In this document: one piece after another, positions 30,337 to 41,599 of the stretch
How positions within the stretch are numbered: position 1 is the first letter of the stretch
How the letters are laid out: every line of letters begins with the position of its first letter
Position numbers and translations under genes: made by a program
DNA from: Takakia lepidozioides
Lineage: Eukaryota; Streptophyta; Takakiopsida; Takakiales; Takakiaceae
DNA: 64,000 nucleotides
Reading direction: 5' to 3'
Assembly: GCA_030704615.1 (NCBI GenBank)
Contig: CM060731.1
Location: forward strand, 95,646,756 to 95,710,755
The notes under the pieces: model-generated
Database searches by the model: none
What the model saw: the letters and a program-made list of their open reading frames with translations, nothing else
Told to the model about the DNA's origin: nothing

Positions 30337-31589
30337 AGTGGAACTGATACATCTCAAAGGATGAGAGGGATGAGGGGGATGAGGAGGAAGGTGGGGCAAG
30401 TTCCTTAGAGGGTGTAGGAGAGGAGGATAATAGTGCCCATTCCGGCTATGACAGTTAGGACACACTTGTATAGATGTGGCTTGCCACAAAATTTGCAATA
30501 AAATGCCGCATTTCATTGCTGTGAGGATTCCATTGGTGCCACATTCATTGTTGAGAGGATTCCAATGTGTGAGGTTAGCATGTGAGATTTTGGCCAGGGA
30601 GCAGTTGAGCAGCTTGTCTGAACCCTCCGTGGTAAATCGCATCAACTTCACATGACCCTATTTCCGAGCCTCCTACCCCTATTTCCGTGGACACACCCTC
30701 CCGGGGAAGTCACTCTCTATCACTTGTATAGGGCACGTGAGATAAATGGGTATTTTGTAGGGGGTTATTACTTTCAAGGTATAAATGTTCTGCACTCTAT
30801 CGAAAGTCATAGTGACTAAACTAATAACTGAGTCTATATCTATCCACTTGTTGTCGGTATAATCATATTTGAATTTAAATTGTCATGTAAATTTTGAGAA
30901 GTAGTTTAATAACACCATAATTGGTGTGGTTGGTCTATTTAATAGATCAATAGGCTGCCGCGATATCCCCCACCTGCTCCCTACCTGCTCCCTACCTGCT
31001 CCCTAATGACAATTGATAGGGCTCCGAAAAATATTCCCTCGAAGCTTCTCCTCGTCTCTATCAACCCCTGGCCGGCCTCCTCTTATTTTGTCTGCCGCTA
31101 CTGCTTCTCGTGCTTCCAGTCGACCATCCACTCAAGCAGGTTTCTCGTAGCTATCAATCCACAGAGATTTGAAAGTAATCTCGTGCTTAAAATCCGACCC
31201 TCACGGATTACAATCGACAGGAAACTCCCTCCTTTACCATTAGAAAAAAGGGAAACCCCCATGCTCAAACTCCCTTACCAATAGACCCTTAACTCTACAT
31301 GCATGATGTACGTGTCCACGAACTAATCACTGGACGACAGGTGTCCACAGGTATTATCTCAACCCTATAGTAATCTTAATTTTTTTTTAATGAGACATTA
31401 TTTTAAATGCTATAATCATTTAAATTCCCTAATCACAATATAATGTACCCATTATTACTTTTAAATATTTTCTAATTTTTATCTTTTCAAAATAAATTGC
31501 ACCCTATATTTTTTTGCACGTCGGTTGGGAATATTTGGAAGTGACTTCCACGGGCACACCCTAGTGTCTTGCATTCCCGCTCATGCTTT
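30337..31589. other. Non-coding interior of MULE C
   Basis: No supported gene. A TTTCCGTGGACACACCCTCC stretch near 30,690 recurs as a degraded copy near 31,540, and CTCCCTACCTG is repeated three times near 30,980. AT-rich from 31,370 on. Confidence 0.35.
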
Positions 31590-31658
31590 TTTTCACGGGC
31601 ATTTTTCTGCGCTCATGCTCATGCCGCTCATGAAATAGCAAAACCCCCCCCCCCCCCG
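31590..31658. repeat. MULE C terminus
   Basis: CTCATGCTCATGCCGCTCAT leads to GAAATAGCAAAA and a run of 15 C. This matches the right ends of MULE A and MULE B. The partner end was not found in 22-31 kb, so the element appears truncated on its left. Confidence 0.75.
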
Positions 31659-31672
31659 GGTGATTACAAAGC

Positions 31673-31858
31673 TCAGACTCGTCGTCCGAAATGGATTGAT
31701 TGGACATGGCTTGAGTGACTTATAATATCGAACCCTGCATCTGCCCAAGTGTTACGATCATGACATAAGATCCATGCCTTAGCATACGTTCTACCTCCCG
31801 CATGCATGATTCGAATTGCTATATCTCCTGGTGTACAGTAAAAAGATAGCGGATTCAA
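31673..31858 (-). CDS. Leader ORF remnant of gypsy family 1 (second copy)
   Basis: A 61-residue frame with GDIAIRIMHAGG, related to the ORF at 2,116-2,427. It lies just inside a matching primer site (32,013-32,026). The rest of the element (gag onward) is missing: the MULE C terminus is only 15 bases away. Confidence 0.45.
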   Translation of the reverse strand: MNPLSFYCTPGDIAIRIMHAGGRTYAKAWILCHDRNTWADAGFDIISHSSHVQSIHFGRRV

Positions 31859-32012
31859 ACTTGCAAGTGAGATGCAACTGAAACTCTATACACAAGACCA
31901 AGTCATCTCTATCTGGCCCTTGAGTAGTATAGTTAGAACTGTGCATCCATTGTGATACCAAATCGGCAGCCCTCTGGTCCGCCAGCTTGAACTCGAATGG
32001 CCGTGATCAGCA

Positions 32013-32026
32013 GCTCTGATATCAAA
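32013..32026 (-). other. Primer-binding site, second family-1 remnant
   Basis: The minus strand reads TTTGATATCAGAGC, identical to the site at 2,497-2,510. Sequence beyond it (32,030-32,140) resembles 2,511-2,640 and is probably LTR. Confidence 0.6.
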
Positions 32027-32139
32027 AATGGGGGCCCTGTTTTACCTGCCAGTATAGATCTACGGGTTCTCTACACACAACCCATCAGTCCAGTTTCGAT
32101 GCTACATGAAGCCACAACGGAAGCAAGAAAACATCATGA

Positions 32140-32925
32140 CACCTAGACTGGACCGCTTAAGTGGTTATTTGCACCCTTTATCCCTTCAATCGTTCTGTTT
32201 CTCAGGCCCATGACGGATGTTCAGAGAAGATATCGGGATCCCATGTCAGCCCCGCGCCCGTGGCACCTGCACTTCGTCATCTCGTTTGTTTCGTTCACCA
32301 TGTCACCGTTTTGTGACCACGATCCACTGATTTATGGCCCGGCCAAGCTGCGTGTACAACCTAGGGTAAATGCACAGATGGGTGGACCAAAAACTGCGTA
32401 ACATGCAGTTTCTGCAGTGATCTCCCTCCATGGTTTTACCCATATTTGTCCAACAACTCAATATTTCTAAATTATATGTGATAGGGCTTCTAACTATAAT
32501 AGATATGTGTACCAACTGTTAGATTGCAAAAACAATCATGTACCAGAGAGCTATGGACTTTTAAAGTTGATTACTATGGACTGCAGATGTTACACATAAA
32601 ATCTTATGGACTAAAAAAACATCATCTACACTCATATAATGGCACAAAGGAAAACATATTAGGGGTGCCATTTCTAAAACCAACCCAAATCCGCTTTTAT
32701 ATGGACTAATTACCTTAGGAATTGAGAGCTATGGACTATTTTACACCTTAAGAACAAATTGTCCATAACATATTATGTTTTAGGTTTTTGGGGTATCATC
32801 ATTTACCAAAAGGCATACAAACTTATAATCTACAATGGCCAGGAGGTATCTGGACAAGTGGTTGTAAACTTTAAATTTTGACGTTAGATTAAAATATCTA
32901 ATAAATAAATTTTTCAATATTTGGG

Positions 32926-32969
<44 letters not shown>

Positions 32970-34300
32970 CTTTACTAAAAATATTTGGTATACTACTATT
33001 TTTTTTTTAAATAAACTAACAAAATTGGCTCAATTTTTAATTTTTTTCTATGGACTCAACATCTGCCATTTTTGGTCCACCCATTCGTGCAAATGCCCCC
33101 CACCGTGGATTCACTCTTATGCTTCCAGTTCGTCTCCACTGAGAGCTAAGTGCGCTCTCTAATTCTTTTCTTTTCTTTTCTCTCCGGACTCAGGACTTGG
33201 CGCCTCCTTCTATCAGTTCGGCCCACTATCATGTTCCCCTTTCACTGTCACCGTGTTTATCATGTTCTCGTACATCAACTTACTAGATCCAGACTTTAAA
33301 TACCCGGATGAGCTTGGCTAGTGAATATGACTCTAGACCAATGACTTGTAGCACAAATTCCCTTTCATAGCACTAATAGACCTGCTGCCTTTCCATTCCC
33401 GATCATGATCATACTAGGGCAAGAGTACATGTCTTCCTAATAATGTCGTCTCCCTTTATGTCATGGTGATGCTCGGGATGCCGTCAACACTGTTGTTTCT
33501 TCTCGGGCCTACTATCTACTTTGCGATCCTAATAATATCCTCTGCATAAATTCTATATGAGTGTCTGCTTAACGCCATCAACTAAGCTCTTCCCTTAAAC
33601 TGTCATCAGTCTCACGGTCACATTGCCTCTCTCCGTCTCTTCTCTCATGCTCAAAACGTCATCACTCTAATCCACTGTGAAATCCCAGAATCCCGTGTCG
33701 ATACTGCTTGCTATCGTGACTTGTACTCTTCAAAGGTGGTAGATTAGCCCCATGCTTGGAGCTGATCCGGATTAATCACCGCTTCGTTCTTACTATAATA
33801 CTAAACAGCTGCACCTTCACAAGATACACTTGCTGTTTTAAGTGTTTATTTACGCGGGCTAGTGGCTCCTAATAATGTCTAGATAATATCACTAGAAGCA
33901 TTCGTGTCTTTTCCGAATCGACTGGGTGTCCGCCAACCACTCCAGGAACCACTTGGCAATAAGCGGGACTACTGGAGAGTCGGAAAAAGATCCACCTCCA
34001 TCTCAAAATCACCATCTGGTGACATTCTTGGTTTTGGTTTTGGCTGTAGAGGATAGCAGCTTATGCGAAGGATGAAGGGGCTAACCTTGGGACTTTGCAA
34101 TCTGCCCTAGGTTCAGCGATGAAATGTAATCCAGCTTTGAAGCTGTCAGAGCCCTATCCAGGGTCTTGCTTTGGGCATGCCATGTCTAAGGCATGCCACT
34201 ACGCAACAAATGAGGAGAAGGTCAGTGGTGGTATGATTGAGGTGAGCTTGAAAGAGGCTTAGGCAGCCTTGCAAAAAAAACCATCATTTGGACAAAAAAA
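32140..34300. other. Unassigned, probably decayed transposon sequence
   Basis: No coding frame over about 80 codons is convincing. It contains a run of 40 G at 32,928-32,967. Several ACTATGGACTA-like phrases at 32,550-32,760 look like short internal repeats. Beyond that I see no element ends. Confidence 0.3.
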
Positions 34301-34522
34301 ATGGTAAGGGTGGAGTGGGAGAAGGCCTATGTGGATGCAGGTCTGCCCAAGAGAAAACTTAGGACCTCTGTCAAGACAAGATTTGCTTCGAAAGTCATTA
34401 TGTTCCAAGAACTTTGGCATATGCTATTGCCATCTTTATGTGGGCCCACGGGGGCATTTCAGACGGCGGGCAGAAGTGGGGTCAACGACTCCGGAGTCAT
34501 AGCAAAAATCCGGGCTATTTAA
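34301..34522 (+). pseudogene. Probable hAT transposase scrap
   Basis: A 73-residue frame in which GLPKRKLRTSVKTRFASKVI resembles the conserved stretch before the catalytic region of hAT-type transposases (the VKTRFxSxxxM motif). Only that stretch is recognisable. Poly-A-rich bases lie just upstream. Confidence 0.4.
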
Positions 34523-34699
34523 TTAATTGCGTAAATACATAAAATTTGAAAAAGCGGAAATTACAAGTGGTTCTAATTACTGCACATGCGACTAGAAATT
34601 TTCATTCATAATTTGATTAATGGAATAAAGATATTTATTCATTAAAGTGAATATGTAGTCGACTCAACTACTCCATGAACCACTGCGTATTGATTGCAC

Positions 34700-36653
34700 C
34701 CATGATTCGGGGCCACATTTGCTGATGTGTGTTTCACAAGAACAGGCAAACAAAATCTGGCCTTGGGGGCTTGCATATTTTAATATGTACTGCCTCCACC
34801 TTGAAGTGACATGGAAGGTCCATGGTGACATCGTGAAAGCTGGAATTGTAGGGTTTGCCATTCTGAACACCGCCGTGGTGGACATGTATGCCGAATGCGG
34901 GAGCATTGAAGATGCGAAGGTAGTGTTCGACTGTGGCTCAACGAGATGTGGTGTCGTGGAGTGCGATGATCGCATTAGCAAGGCAAGGATGTATGCATGA
35001 TTTGTGCAGAGGCAGTGATAGCTGAAGGAGCAGGATAGAGTGTGGGTCCATATTCATCCAAGAGGGTCGGATTTCAAGCTCCAGATTACCTATGGATCCC
35101 TGTGGAAGGATAGCTACAAGAAACCTCCATGGGTAGATGGTTAGCTAGAAGCGGCAGCTGTAGCGGCACAGTTGATAAAATCAGGCACCTCAACCATGAC
35201 CACAGTTTCTGGAAGAAGATCAAGAGAGGGAGTCCACAATGCCTCTTCTGGCACTTATCCTAAGTGCATCAAGATGAAAGGCCTAGAAGTTGGAAAGCAG
35301 GTGCACACTCACATTGTCCAAAGTGGATTCACGCCAAACGTTTTTCTACTCAACAACCTTGTCAACATGTATGCTAGGGGAGCATCATGGATGATCACCA
35401 AGTGTTCAACACAAAATGCCTCAACGATTTTTGATCACGTGGAATATAATGTTGGCAGGATTACCAAGCATGGGCGTGGTACGAATGCTTTGGAGACCTG
35501 TGAGCAACTGGTGCGCGAAGGGGTGAAGCCCAACCACATCGCGTTTGTAAGTGTTTGCAATGCGTGTGCAAGCCTGGAAACGGGGAACGAGGTCCATGGT
35601 GACATCGGTCAAAGCTGGAATTGCACCAGATGTCATTCTGAACACTGCCCTGACCCGGACATGTATGCCAAATGTGGATGCATTAAGGATGCAAAGGGAG
35701 TTTTCGACTCTATGGCTAAACGAGATGTGGTGTTGTGGAGTGCGATGCTTGCAGGGTATGCACAACAGGGACGTGGGATGGAGGCTTTGGAGACCTATGA
35801 TCAAATGATGGGGGAGGGGGTGAAGCCCGACCACTTTGTGTGCATTTGCAATGCTTGTGCAAGCCTGGTAGCCCTAGACAAGGGCAAAGAGGTGCATGGG
35901 GATATCATCAAAGCTGGAATTGTACCAAATGTCATTCTGAACACTGCCCCGGCAACTCTAGAAAAGGGGAAAGAGGTCCTTGGCGACATCTTCAGAGCTG
36001 GAATTGTACCAAATTTCATTCTGAACCATACCCTGGTGGACATGCATGCGAAATGTGGGTGCATCGAGCCTGGACAGGGTCAAAGAGGTGCATGGGGTAT
36101 CATCAAAGCTGGAATTGTACCAAATGTCATTCTGCACACTGCCCTGGCAGCTCTGGAAAAGGGGAAAGAGGTCCATGGCGACATCTTCAGAGCTGGAATT
36201 GTACCAAATGTCATTCTGAACCATATCCTGGTGGACATGTATGCAAAATGTGGGTGCATTGAACCCTAGACAAGGGCAAAGAGGTGCATGGGGTATCATC
36301 AAAGCTGGAATTGTACCAAATGTCAATCTGAACACTGCCCTGACAACTCTGGAAAAGGGGAAAGAGGTCCATGGCGACATCTTCAGAGCTGGAATTGTAC
36401 CAAATGTCATTCTGAACCGTACCCTGGTGGACATGTGTGCAAAATGTGGGTGCATCTAGGATGCAAAGGGAGTGTTCGAAACTATGGCTGAACGAGATGT
36501 GGTGTCGTGGAGTGTGATGCTTGCAGGGTATGCACGGCAGGGATGTGGGATGGAGGCTTTGGAGAGCTATGAGCAAATGATGGGGGAAGCACATCATGTT
36601 TGTGTGCATTTGCAATGTGCGTGCAAGCCTGGCAGCCCTGGAGAAGGGCAAGA
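34700..36653 (+). pseudogene. PPR gene fragment with upstream PDF-like motif and internal 195-bp duplications
   Basis: The 365-residue frame at 35,172-36,269 holds PLS-class PPR units: MKGLEVGKQVHTHIVQSGFT, GMEALETYDQMMGEGVKP and VDMYAKCGCIEP-type turns. From about 35,890 to 36,455 the block LEKGKEVHGDIFRAGIVPNV is repeated with a period near 195 bp and drifting frame. Upstream, 35,035-35,170 encodes VWVHIHPRGSDFKLQITYGS, then LWKDSYKKPPWVDG, resembling the second half of the PDF motif of organellar single-strand DNA-binding (OSB) proteins. PPR proteins normally bind organelle RNA. In-frame stops, frame changes and the CACTA end at 36,654 show that this copy is broken. Confidence 0.75.
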
Positions 36654-36740
36654 CACTAGTACAGAAACTGGTTTTTTTAACAGCTCTTCTCACACATTTT
36701 GGTGTGAAAAAAGCGCAAGTTCACACCCCCCTTGGTGTTA
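36654..36740 (+). mobile_element. CACTA-type terminus in PPR sequence
   Basis: CACTAGTACAGAAACTGG follows directly on PPR coding sequence ending GGGCAAGA. The inner part has TCACAC/GTGTGA subterminal units and a GCTCTTCT block that is also found inside the end at 46,305. The flanking AGA is a candidate 3-bp target duplication. Confidence 0.65.
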
Positions 36741-37640
36741 GGTTAACCTAGTCCTTTGCACCACATGTGAACTTTCTTGGTCCTGTGAAAAAAACCATCT
36801 CACACCAAACTTGCACCTGATGTGGCAGTAGGCTTAGGTGGCTCTTTTGACGGATATTTTGACGGTCGTTTTGACTGGTTAGTTCAACTACTATTTTGAC
36901 TAAGTAATCTTAATGGTCTTTCTACGGTACTTATTACACCTCGGCGCCACCATGTTTGCCACATGTATGTCAAAGGGATTGCCACATGTATGTCAAAGGG
37001 AATGCCACGTAATAGAGTCCATCAGAATTATTAAATAAATAATAGATATTAAGGGCTCTTCTTACGGACTCTCTCACACAGATTTAACACCAGGTTCAAG
37101 TCGTGGTGTGATCGCAATGACACTAGTGTGAATACTGTCACATCCACTGTTTTGTTCCTATTGGATGAAAAGTAAACAATTATTATTTGTTGACAAATGC
37201 CAAAATGAATAGTCATATTATTATTATTATTATTCTTATAATAAATGGGATAGCACCCCAAAAGCCATTGGCTGCTTGATTTAATATGTAATATATTATT
37301 GTTTTAGAATTTTGATTTGTTTTGTTTTATTTAAACAAAAGCTTATTTAAAACATGGATAATAATTGTATTATGAACCACATTGACCAGTAGTAATGTTA
37401 TTAATATTAAATATAGCAAACAACCAGCAAAATACCACATTCATGTCTACACAAGTTTAATTTGGCTTGATGTGGGAAAATGAAGTTGCCTTTGAACAAG
37501 GGGATCTTGTGATCATACATGAGAATAGCAAGAGCATCAATTCAAAAAATACTGTTCATGTCAGAAGAGCAGTTTTGTTCACCTGTCTCAGCAACCTTCA
37601 ATCCATAAAGAAAACTAAACTAAACTTGTAGCATCTTCAA
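36741..37640. other. CACTA subterminal and AT-rich sequence
   Basis: Repeated TCACACC and GTGTGA motifs to about 37,140, a GGCTCTTCTTACGG block near 37,052, an ATT microsatellite near 37,217-37,232, then AT-rich sequence. No gene. Confidence 0.45.
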
Positions 37641-37642
37641 TA

Positions 37643-38002
37643 TCACGCGTGTTTAATAAACTTTTCAGACCATAAGGTGGCACTTCCCTGCGTGTCACCC
37701 AATGTGGTATGATTAGGGGTAACAGAGTAGTCCGGGTACGGCAACACAACCTCTGAAATCATGACCGATTTCACATGGATACGGTAATAGTTGTCTGGCA
37801 CATTTGCTTTCGGAAATCCAGCAATATATCCCACACCTGCCCTTCTTTTTGGTGCACAAGGATCAAACAATAACACCTTGTCGCCGATCTGAAACTGCAA
37901 CAAAAACCAGATTCCTATATCAGAAATGAACCCTGGATAACAGAGACTGACAGCTTGGCACTCCTGCAAAATGCATCCTCGTTCTTCCAGCAAACACCCC
38001 AA
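37643..38002 (-). CDS. C-terminal exon of CACTA-type gene
   Basis: A 119-residue frame. Its middle (GDKVLLFDPCAPKRRAGVGY; ISEVVLPYPDYSVTPNHTTL; LGDTQGSATLWSEKFIK) resembles the end of proteins encoded beside Tnp2 in CACTA elements, where a conserved GDAxGxxVxWP-like tail is usual. A TTGCAG-type acceptor just inside 37,897 suggests that the real exon starts there. It belongs with the upstream minus-strand frames at 38.4-41.6 kb. Confidence 0.5.
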   Translation of the reverse strand: MGCLLEERGCILQECQAVSLCYPGFISDIGIWFLLQFQIGDKVLLFDPCAPKRRAGVGYIAGFPKANVPDNYYRIHVKSVMISEVVLPYPDYSVTPNHTTLGDTQGSATLWSEKFIKHA

Positions 38003-38365
38003 CCCTACCTATTGCAGTACTTCCAATTCTGAATTGCATTTGCCTGTCTCTATACTCCATGCTGACATGATCAAAGGTGGAACGGTGCCATACCTAGTTG
38101 ATAGCAGGTTCTGCATGGTCAACATGGATGTGGTAGGACGATGTCACAAAACTACCTTTGTAGGTTGTCAATCCTGCAGCTACACAACGATACATAGGGG
38201 GTGTATTGATCCAGCATCAGACAAGGAAACAAAAGAGGACAAAGGAAGTACTTACACTGTGCGGATTTTGTTGGTCACCCCATGGTTCAGTTACATCCAC
38301 TGTGGTTGTAGTCTGATTGATAGCACATATTGTGCTTTCCCTGCCCATTGAACGCTTCACTGGTT

Positions 38366-39772
38366 TCACCATCTGCATATTGAATGACACATGATCAAAA
38401 AATGAGAATAGCACGAATGACACACATTGTGAAGTAGCATTAACAATACAAATCCACCCACGCGCCCAAGCATTGAATCTTTTGCTCTCACCTTTCTTTG
38501 ATTATGCTTTGTTGTTGCATCGGGAGGCAAAGTCGTTGGAACTCTGGCAGCAGGAAGCCCTGGTTCGGATGCCTTTGCAGATTGTTGTGATCCACTACCC
38601 ATGGCTGCAGTATTGAACAAGTAGTTGGGCTGCCCATATCTGTATGGGTGCCCTGACACATACTCAGGGATGTGTGCAGCCTTGGATACACCCTCTAACC
38701 AAGGCAGTAATTCTTTCATAAGCCTCTTGCAGTTTGGCTGATCTCTCAACTTCCATGGATACGGGAAGATGCAATTATTTGCAAGGTTGGGTAAGCAAGT
38801 GAGTGGGGAATCGTCCACCAGCAAAGTATTGGTTGGATTGTAATGGCTGTAGTCCTTCCAAAACTTACATAAGTTCTTGTACATGACAGTTTTAGAAGGA
38901 TTGAGAGGGTCCACCATTCCCACAGGTTGGTCACAATAGTCTTGGTGAAGCACCATCTTTGGTTGCTTCCCAGGAAACAATGCTTTCACAACTGGAAGGA
39001 CATTACTCAATGACATGGAATACCATACACCTACATCAAAAATCTGAAGGCATCGGTCCAGAAACTCCTGACACCCAGGTCTGGAGGTGATAGTGGGCTC
39101 TAGGTGTTCCCTTGTTCGTAGTCTGCTCTCACATAACAATCCATTCAAGTCAAGTATAACGATGTGTTTTTGCCTCTCAGTTGCCGAAGGGCAATTACCA
39201 ACAACTTGTACATGATTATCATGTACAAAAGACACACCTTTCTGTGGGGCACTCTGCAAATTCATGGAGACCTCACAGGCATATTGAGAGGGTAGTACAT
39301 ATGCCAGAAGTGCTACTGGTGTAGGGGACAACAAAACGGATGAACACTTTGCAGTTGCCTCAACAATATGGGGGGATGGATTGAGTTCACCTTCAGACCA
39401 ACCCTCCATGTCATCATCCCCCTCCATTTCTGAAAGCCCAAACAATGAGCCTATTGTGTTTGGCTTTGGTGGCGGTGAAGAAACTGCCTTGAACAGGTTG
39501 AGTGGTGAGCCCATAACATGAGAAATAGTCTCATTTGTTGTGTGTGGCGCAAAGGTGGTGCATGGTGGACCTGTAGGTTCCGAATCTGGCACATTCATGC
39601 CAAGTTTAGCTGCGAGCGCAATGTTGAATGCAGCTGCTGCCTCCAGTTGGCCTTGGACTGCTTCCAAAGCTGCCTTGGAGCTGGCTTCCATCTGCACTTG
39701 TTTGTTTTCCATAGCATCGAGGCGAGCTGCTAGTGAACCAATTCCCTGCCCCATCACATAGAACACCTCCAA
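38366..39772 (-). CDS. Coiled-coil plus FCP1-like phosphatase domain in a CACTA-type gene
   Basis: A 468-residue frame. Residues ~1-60 look like a coiled coil (SLAARLDAMENKQVQMEASS). Residues ~205-365 match the FCP1/NIF (CTD-phosphatase-like, HAD superfamily) domain: HIVILDLNGLLCES as the first motif, VGVWYSMSLSNVLP as the second, and NTLLVDDSPLTCLPN as the third. The first motif reads DLNG where active enzymes have DxDxT/V, so the second catalytic Asp is lost and phosphatase activity is doubtful. The tail after about residue 445 runs past the likely splice donor. The frame lies between Transposase_24-like sequence upstream and a CACTA-type tail downstream, so the domain is probably part of a transposon protein or a captured host gene segment. 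Confidence 0.7.
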   Translation of the reverse strand: MEVFYVMGQGIGSLAARLDAMENKQVQMEASSKAALEAVQGQLEAAAAFNIALAAKLGMNVPDSEPTGPPCTTFAPHTTNETISHVMGSPLNLFKAVSSPPPKPNTIGSLFGLSEMEGDDDMEGWSEGELNPSPHIVEATAKCSSVLLSPTPVALLAYVLPSQYACEVSMNLQSAPQKGVSFVHDNHVQVVGNCPSATERQKHIVILDLNGLLCESRLRTREHLEPTITSRPGCQEFLDRCLQIFDVGVWYSMSLSNVLPVVKALFPGKQPKMVLHQDYCDQPVGMVDPLNPSKTVMYKNLCKFWKDYSHYNPTNTLLVDDSPLTCLPNLANNCIFPYPWKLRDQPNCKRLMKELLPWLEGVSKAAHIPEYVSGHPYRYGQPNYLFNTAAMGSGSQQSAKASEPGLPAARVPTTLPPDATTKHNQRKVRAKDSMLGRVGGFVLLMLLHNVCHSCYSHFLIMCHSICRW

Positions 39773-40220
39773 AGTAACAATTCACTACACTGACTGATGA
39801 ACTAGTAAGAAAACAGAACCAAACGGCAACTAGCAATGGCATGGAAATCACGAATATGTAATTCACACCAGAATTGGTACTGAGTTTATATACCGTTGTG
39901 GCTGCACTGCCTGTACACCCCGAGCCGTAGCCTTTGTCACTCCTTGCGCTACCGGCGATCTCCTGCAAACTTGGTGTACGTCCAGTCTCCTTCTCCTGTG
40001 ATTGCAACAAACTTGCAAGTGTTAATGACTAGCATAGCACACTGCCAACAGTAAAGAATTATCTAGGATAGCGTCAATGACTCCCCCTCAATAAGAGTGC
40101 TTAGTTTCTTGCTGGCGCCCAACTCTGAGAAGGCCCCCAAGTAGTAGCAATGTGTACTAATTCAATGGTGATAGGAATAGACTCTGAGCTCCAGCCAAAA
40201 AACCCAACACATAAAGTTTG

Positions 40221-40922
40221 TCAATGCAAAACAATGTGGGAACTTCCTATGTTGTAAGAGAAGTATACCAGTCGTGCTACAACACCGCTGATTCCACTGC
40301 GACCTGATCGAGATGTATTCTTCACACATCCCCGCGCCTTGACACCATTTGCCTGAAATTTCTTGAAATCAGTGGAACCCCAACTAACAACTAGTTGTGC
40401 CCATGTCTTGTCTGGCACATGATGGGGTTTGGGCAGCCCCACACTATAGTAATTTTTGAACAGCTTATTTCGTTGGTACTTGAGCTGCCCGCAAATTGTT
40501 TTTGTAATAGCCTTTATGTTAAGACCAGGAGGTCCGTATTCCCAATCTGAAGCCAGGATCTCCATGATCTTTTCAATTAAGTGTAATGGTTGATCCTGAG
40601 CATACAATGACCAGTCCAACAAACGTTGACACTGCCCTCGCAGAGCTGTCATCCACTGGTTCCGAGCAGGACCTTCAGGGTTTCCAAGTTCATCACAAGA
40701 AATGAAAAATTTCCTCCTCCCTACAGCCACATTCTGAGCAGCCTGGTCTCTCAGATCTTTTGCAAGTGCCCTTCTTTCCCTCCTTAAAGCATTTTTGCGT
40801 TCTATAGGAGTCACACCTGATGTCCCCCCAGGACTAAGGCTGGAATCCTGCAAGGTTTCAGCAGTACCATGCATGTTACCACCTTCACTCTGTTGGGGCT
40901 GGACTGCTGTCTCCCACCCCAC
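40221..40922 (-). CDS. Plant transposase (Ptta/En/Spm, Transposase_24-like) segment
   Basis: A 233-residue frame starting MGWETAVQPQQSEGGN. After a basic stretch (ERKNALRRERRALAKDLRDQ) it contains SDWEYGPPGLNIKAITKTIC, QLKYQRNKLFKNYYSVGLPK, then PDKTWAQLVVSWGSTDFKK. These recall the plant CACTA-associated protein family in which a conserved W and NR/KN motifs follow one another. The frame ends in intron-like sequence after SGRSG. Neighbours on the same strand are the Pro-rich exon upstream and the coiled-coil/FCP1 exon downstream. Confidence 0.55.
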   Translation of the reverse strand: MGWETAVQPQQSEGGNMHGTAETLQDSSLSPGGTSGVTPIERKNALRRERRALAKDLRDQAAQNVAVGRRKFFISCDELGNPEGPARNQWMTALRGQCQRLLDWSLYAQDQPLHLIEKIMEILASDWEYGPPGLNIKAITKTICGQLKYQRNKLFKNYYSVGLPKPHHVPDKTWAQLVVSWGSTDFKKFQANGVKARGCVKNTSRSGRSGISGVVARLVYFSYNIGSSHIVLH

Positions 40923-40975
40923 AGGATGATGCGGAGCAAATGCATCCTCGGTCTATTTCAGAATGCCTTTCCCTT

Positions 40976-41596
40976 TCAGGGTATTAGGTGTACCTGGAGA
41001 TGTTGGATAAAGAGGTGGCCGCGGTGCAGTGAAGCTCGAAGGTGCCGGCAGTTGTACTCCACTGTAGTTGGATCCTGAAGGTTGGTGGCCACCATACTGG
41101 ACCTGCCCCTGGTGTGGTCTTGCAGGGCTGGTAGGATAGAGGGAGGAAGTAGGTTGGTTGTACATAGGCCGAGGAGGATACATACTATGGGGATGCATTC
41201 CATAATGGTGGTAAATGAATACCCACCTTGACTAGGATCATGCATTGGAGCGCCTGCAGGTGGAGCAAAAGAATTGTAATTCTGGCACTGAGAATCATTG
41301 TTTGGAGGTTGATAGTGAGGATACGGCATGTGCCCATGCAGATTATACCCTGACATGGCAGGATATTGTGGGTACATAAGCGGATACGAGGGAGGAGCCG
41401 ATACTGGTGGATACAAGGGAGCTGGAACGTCAATCTGTGGAGTGGGCGGGGCTGGTTTTTCGTAAGGGGGAACAACCGCGCCACTCATCACAGCAGTTGG
41501 CGCAATAGTTGGTGCACACTTTGCTGGAGTAAGAGACTTATGCTCGTTCGCATCCTTCCCTGCAATTCCCTTCCTTTTTTTGACTGAACTCTGCAC
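40976..41596 (-). CDS. Proline-rich N-terminal exon of CACTA-type gene
   Basis: A 206-residue frame that starts with SVKKRKGIAGKDANEHK and continues with a Pro/Tyr-rich region (PLYPPVSAPPSYPLMYPQYP). A frame change near 41,200 moves the Pro-rich reading to 40,953-41,198 (MHPHSMYPPRPMYNQPTSSL), which leads to the T24-like segment, so this copy has an indel. Function unknown. Confidence 0.45.
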   Translation of the reverse strand: MQSSVKKRKGIAGKDANEHKSLTPAKCAPTIAPTAVMSGAVVPPYEKPAPPTPQIDVPAPLYPPVSAPPSYPLMYPQYPAMSGYNLHGHMPYPHYQPPNNDSQCQNYNSFAPPAGAPMHDPSQGGYSFTTIMECIPIVCILLGLCTTNLLPPSILPALQDHTRGRSSMVATNLQDPTTVEYNCRHLRASLHRGHLFIQHLQVHLIP

Positions 41597-41599
41597 ACA

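Noticed and set aside
24589-31658. One intact MULE spanning 24.4-31.7 kb
   Set aside because: The transposase at 24.6 kb belongs to another subfamily, is fused to gag sequence, has the wrong orientation relative to the accessory gene, and no left terminus was found.
38366-38500. C-terminal hydrophobic stretch of the FCP1-like ORF (FVLLMLLHNVCHSCYSHFLI) as a membrane anchor
   Set aside because: It is probably translated intron sequence beyond a splice donor, since the reading continues in another exon toward 37.6 kb.
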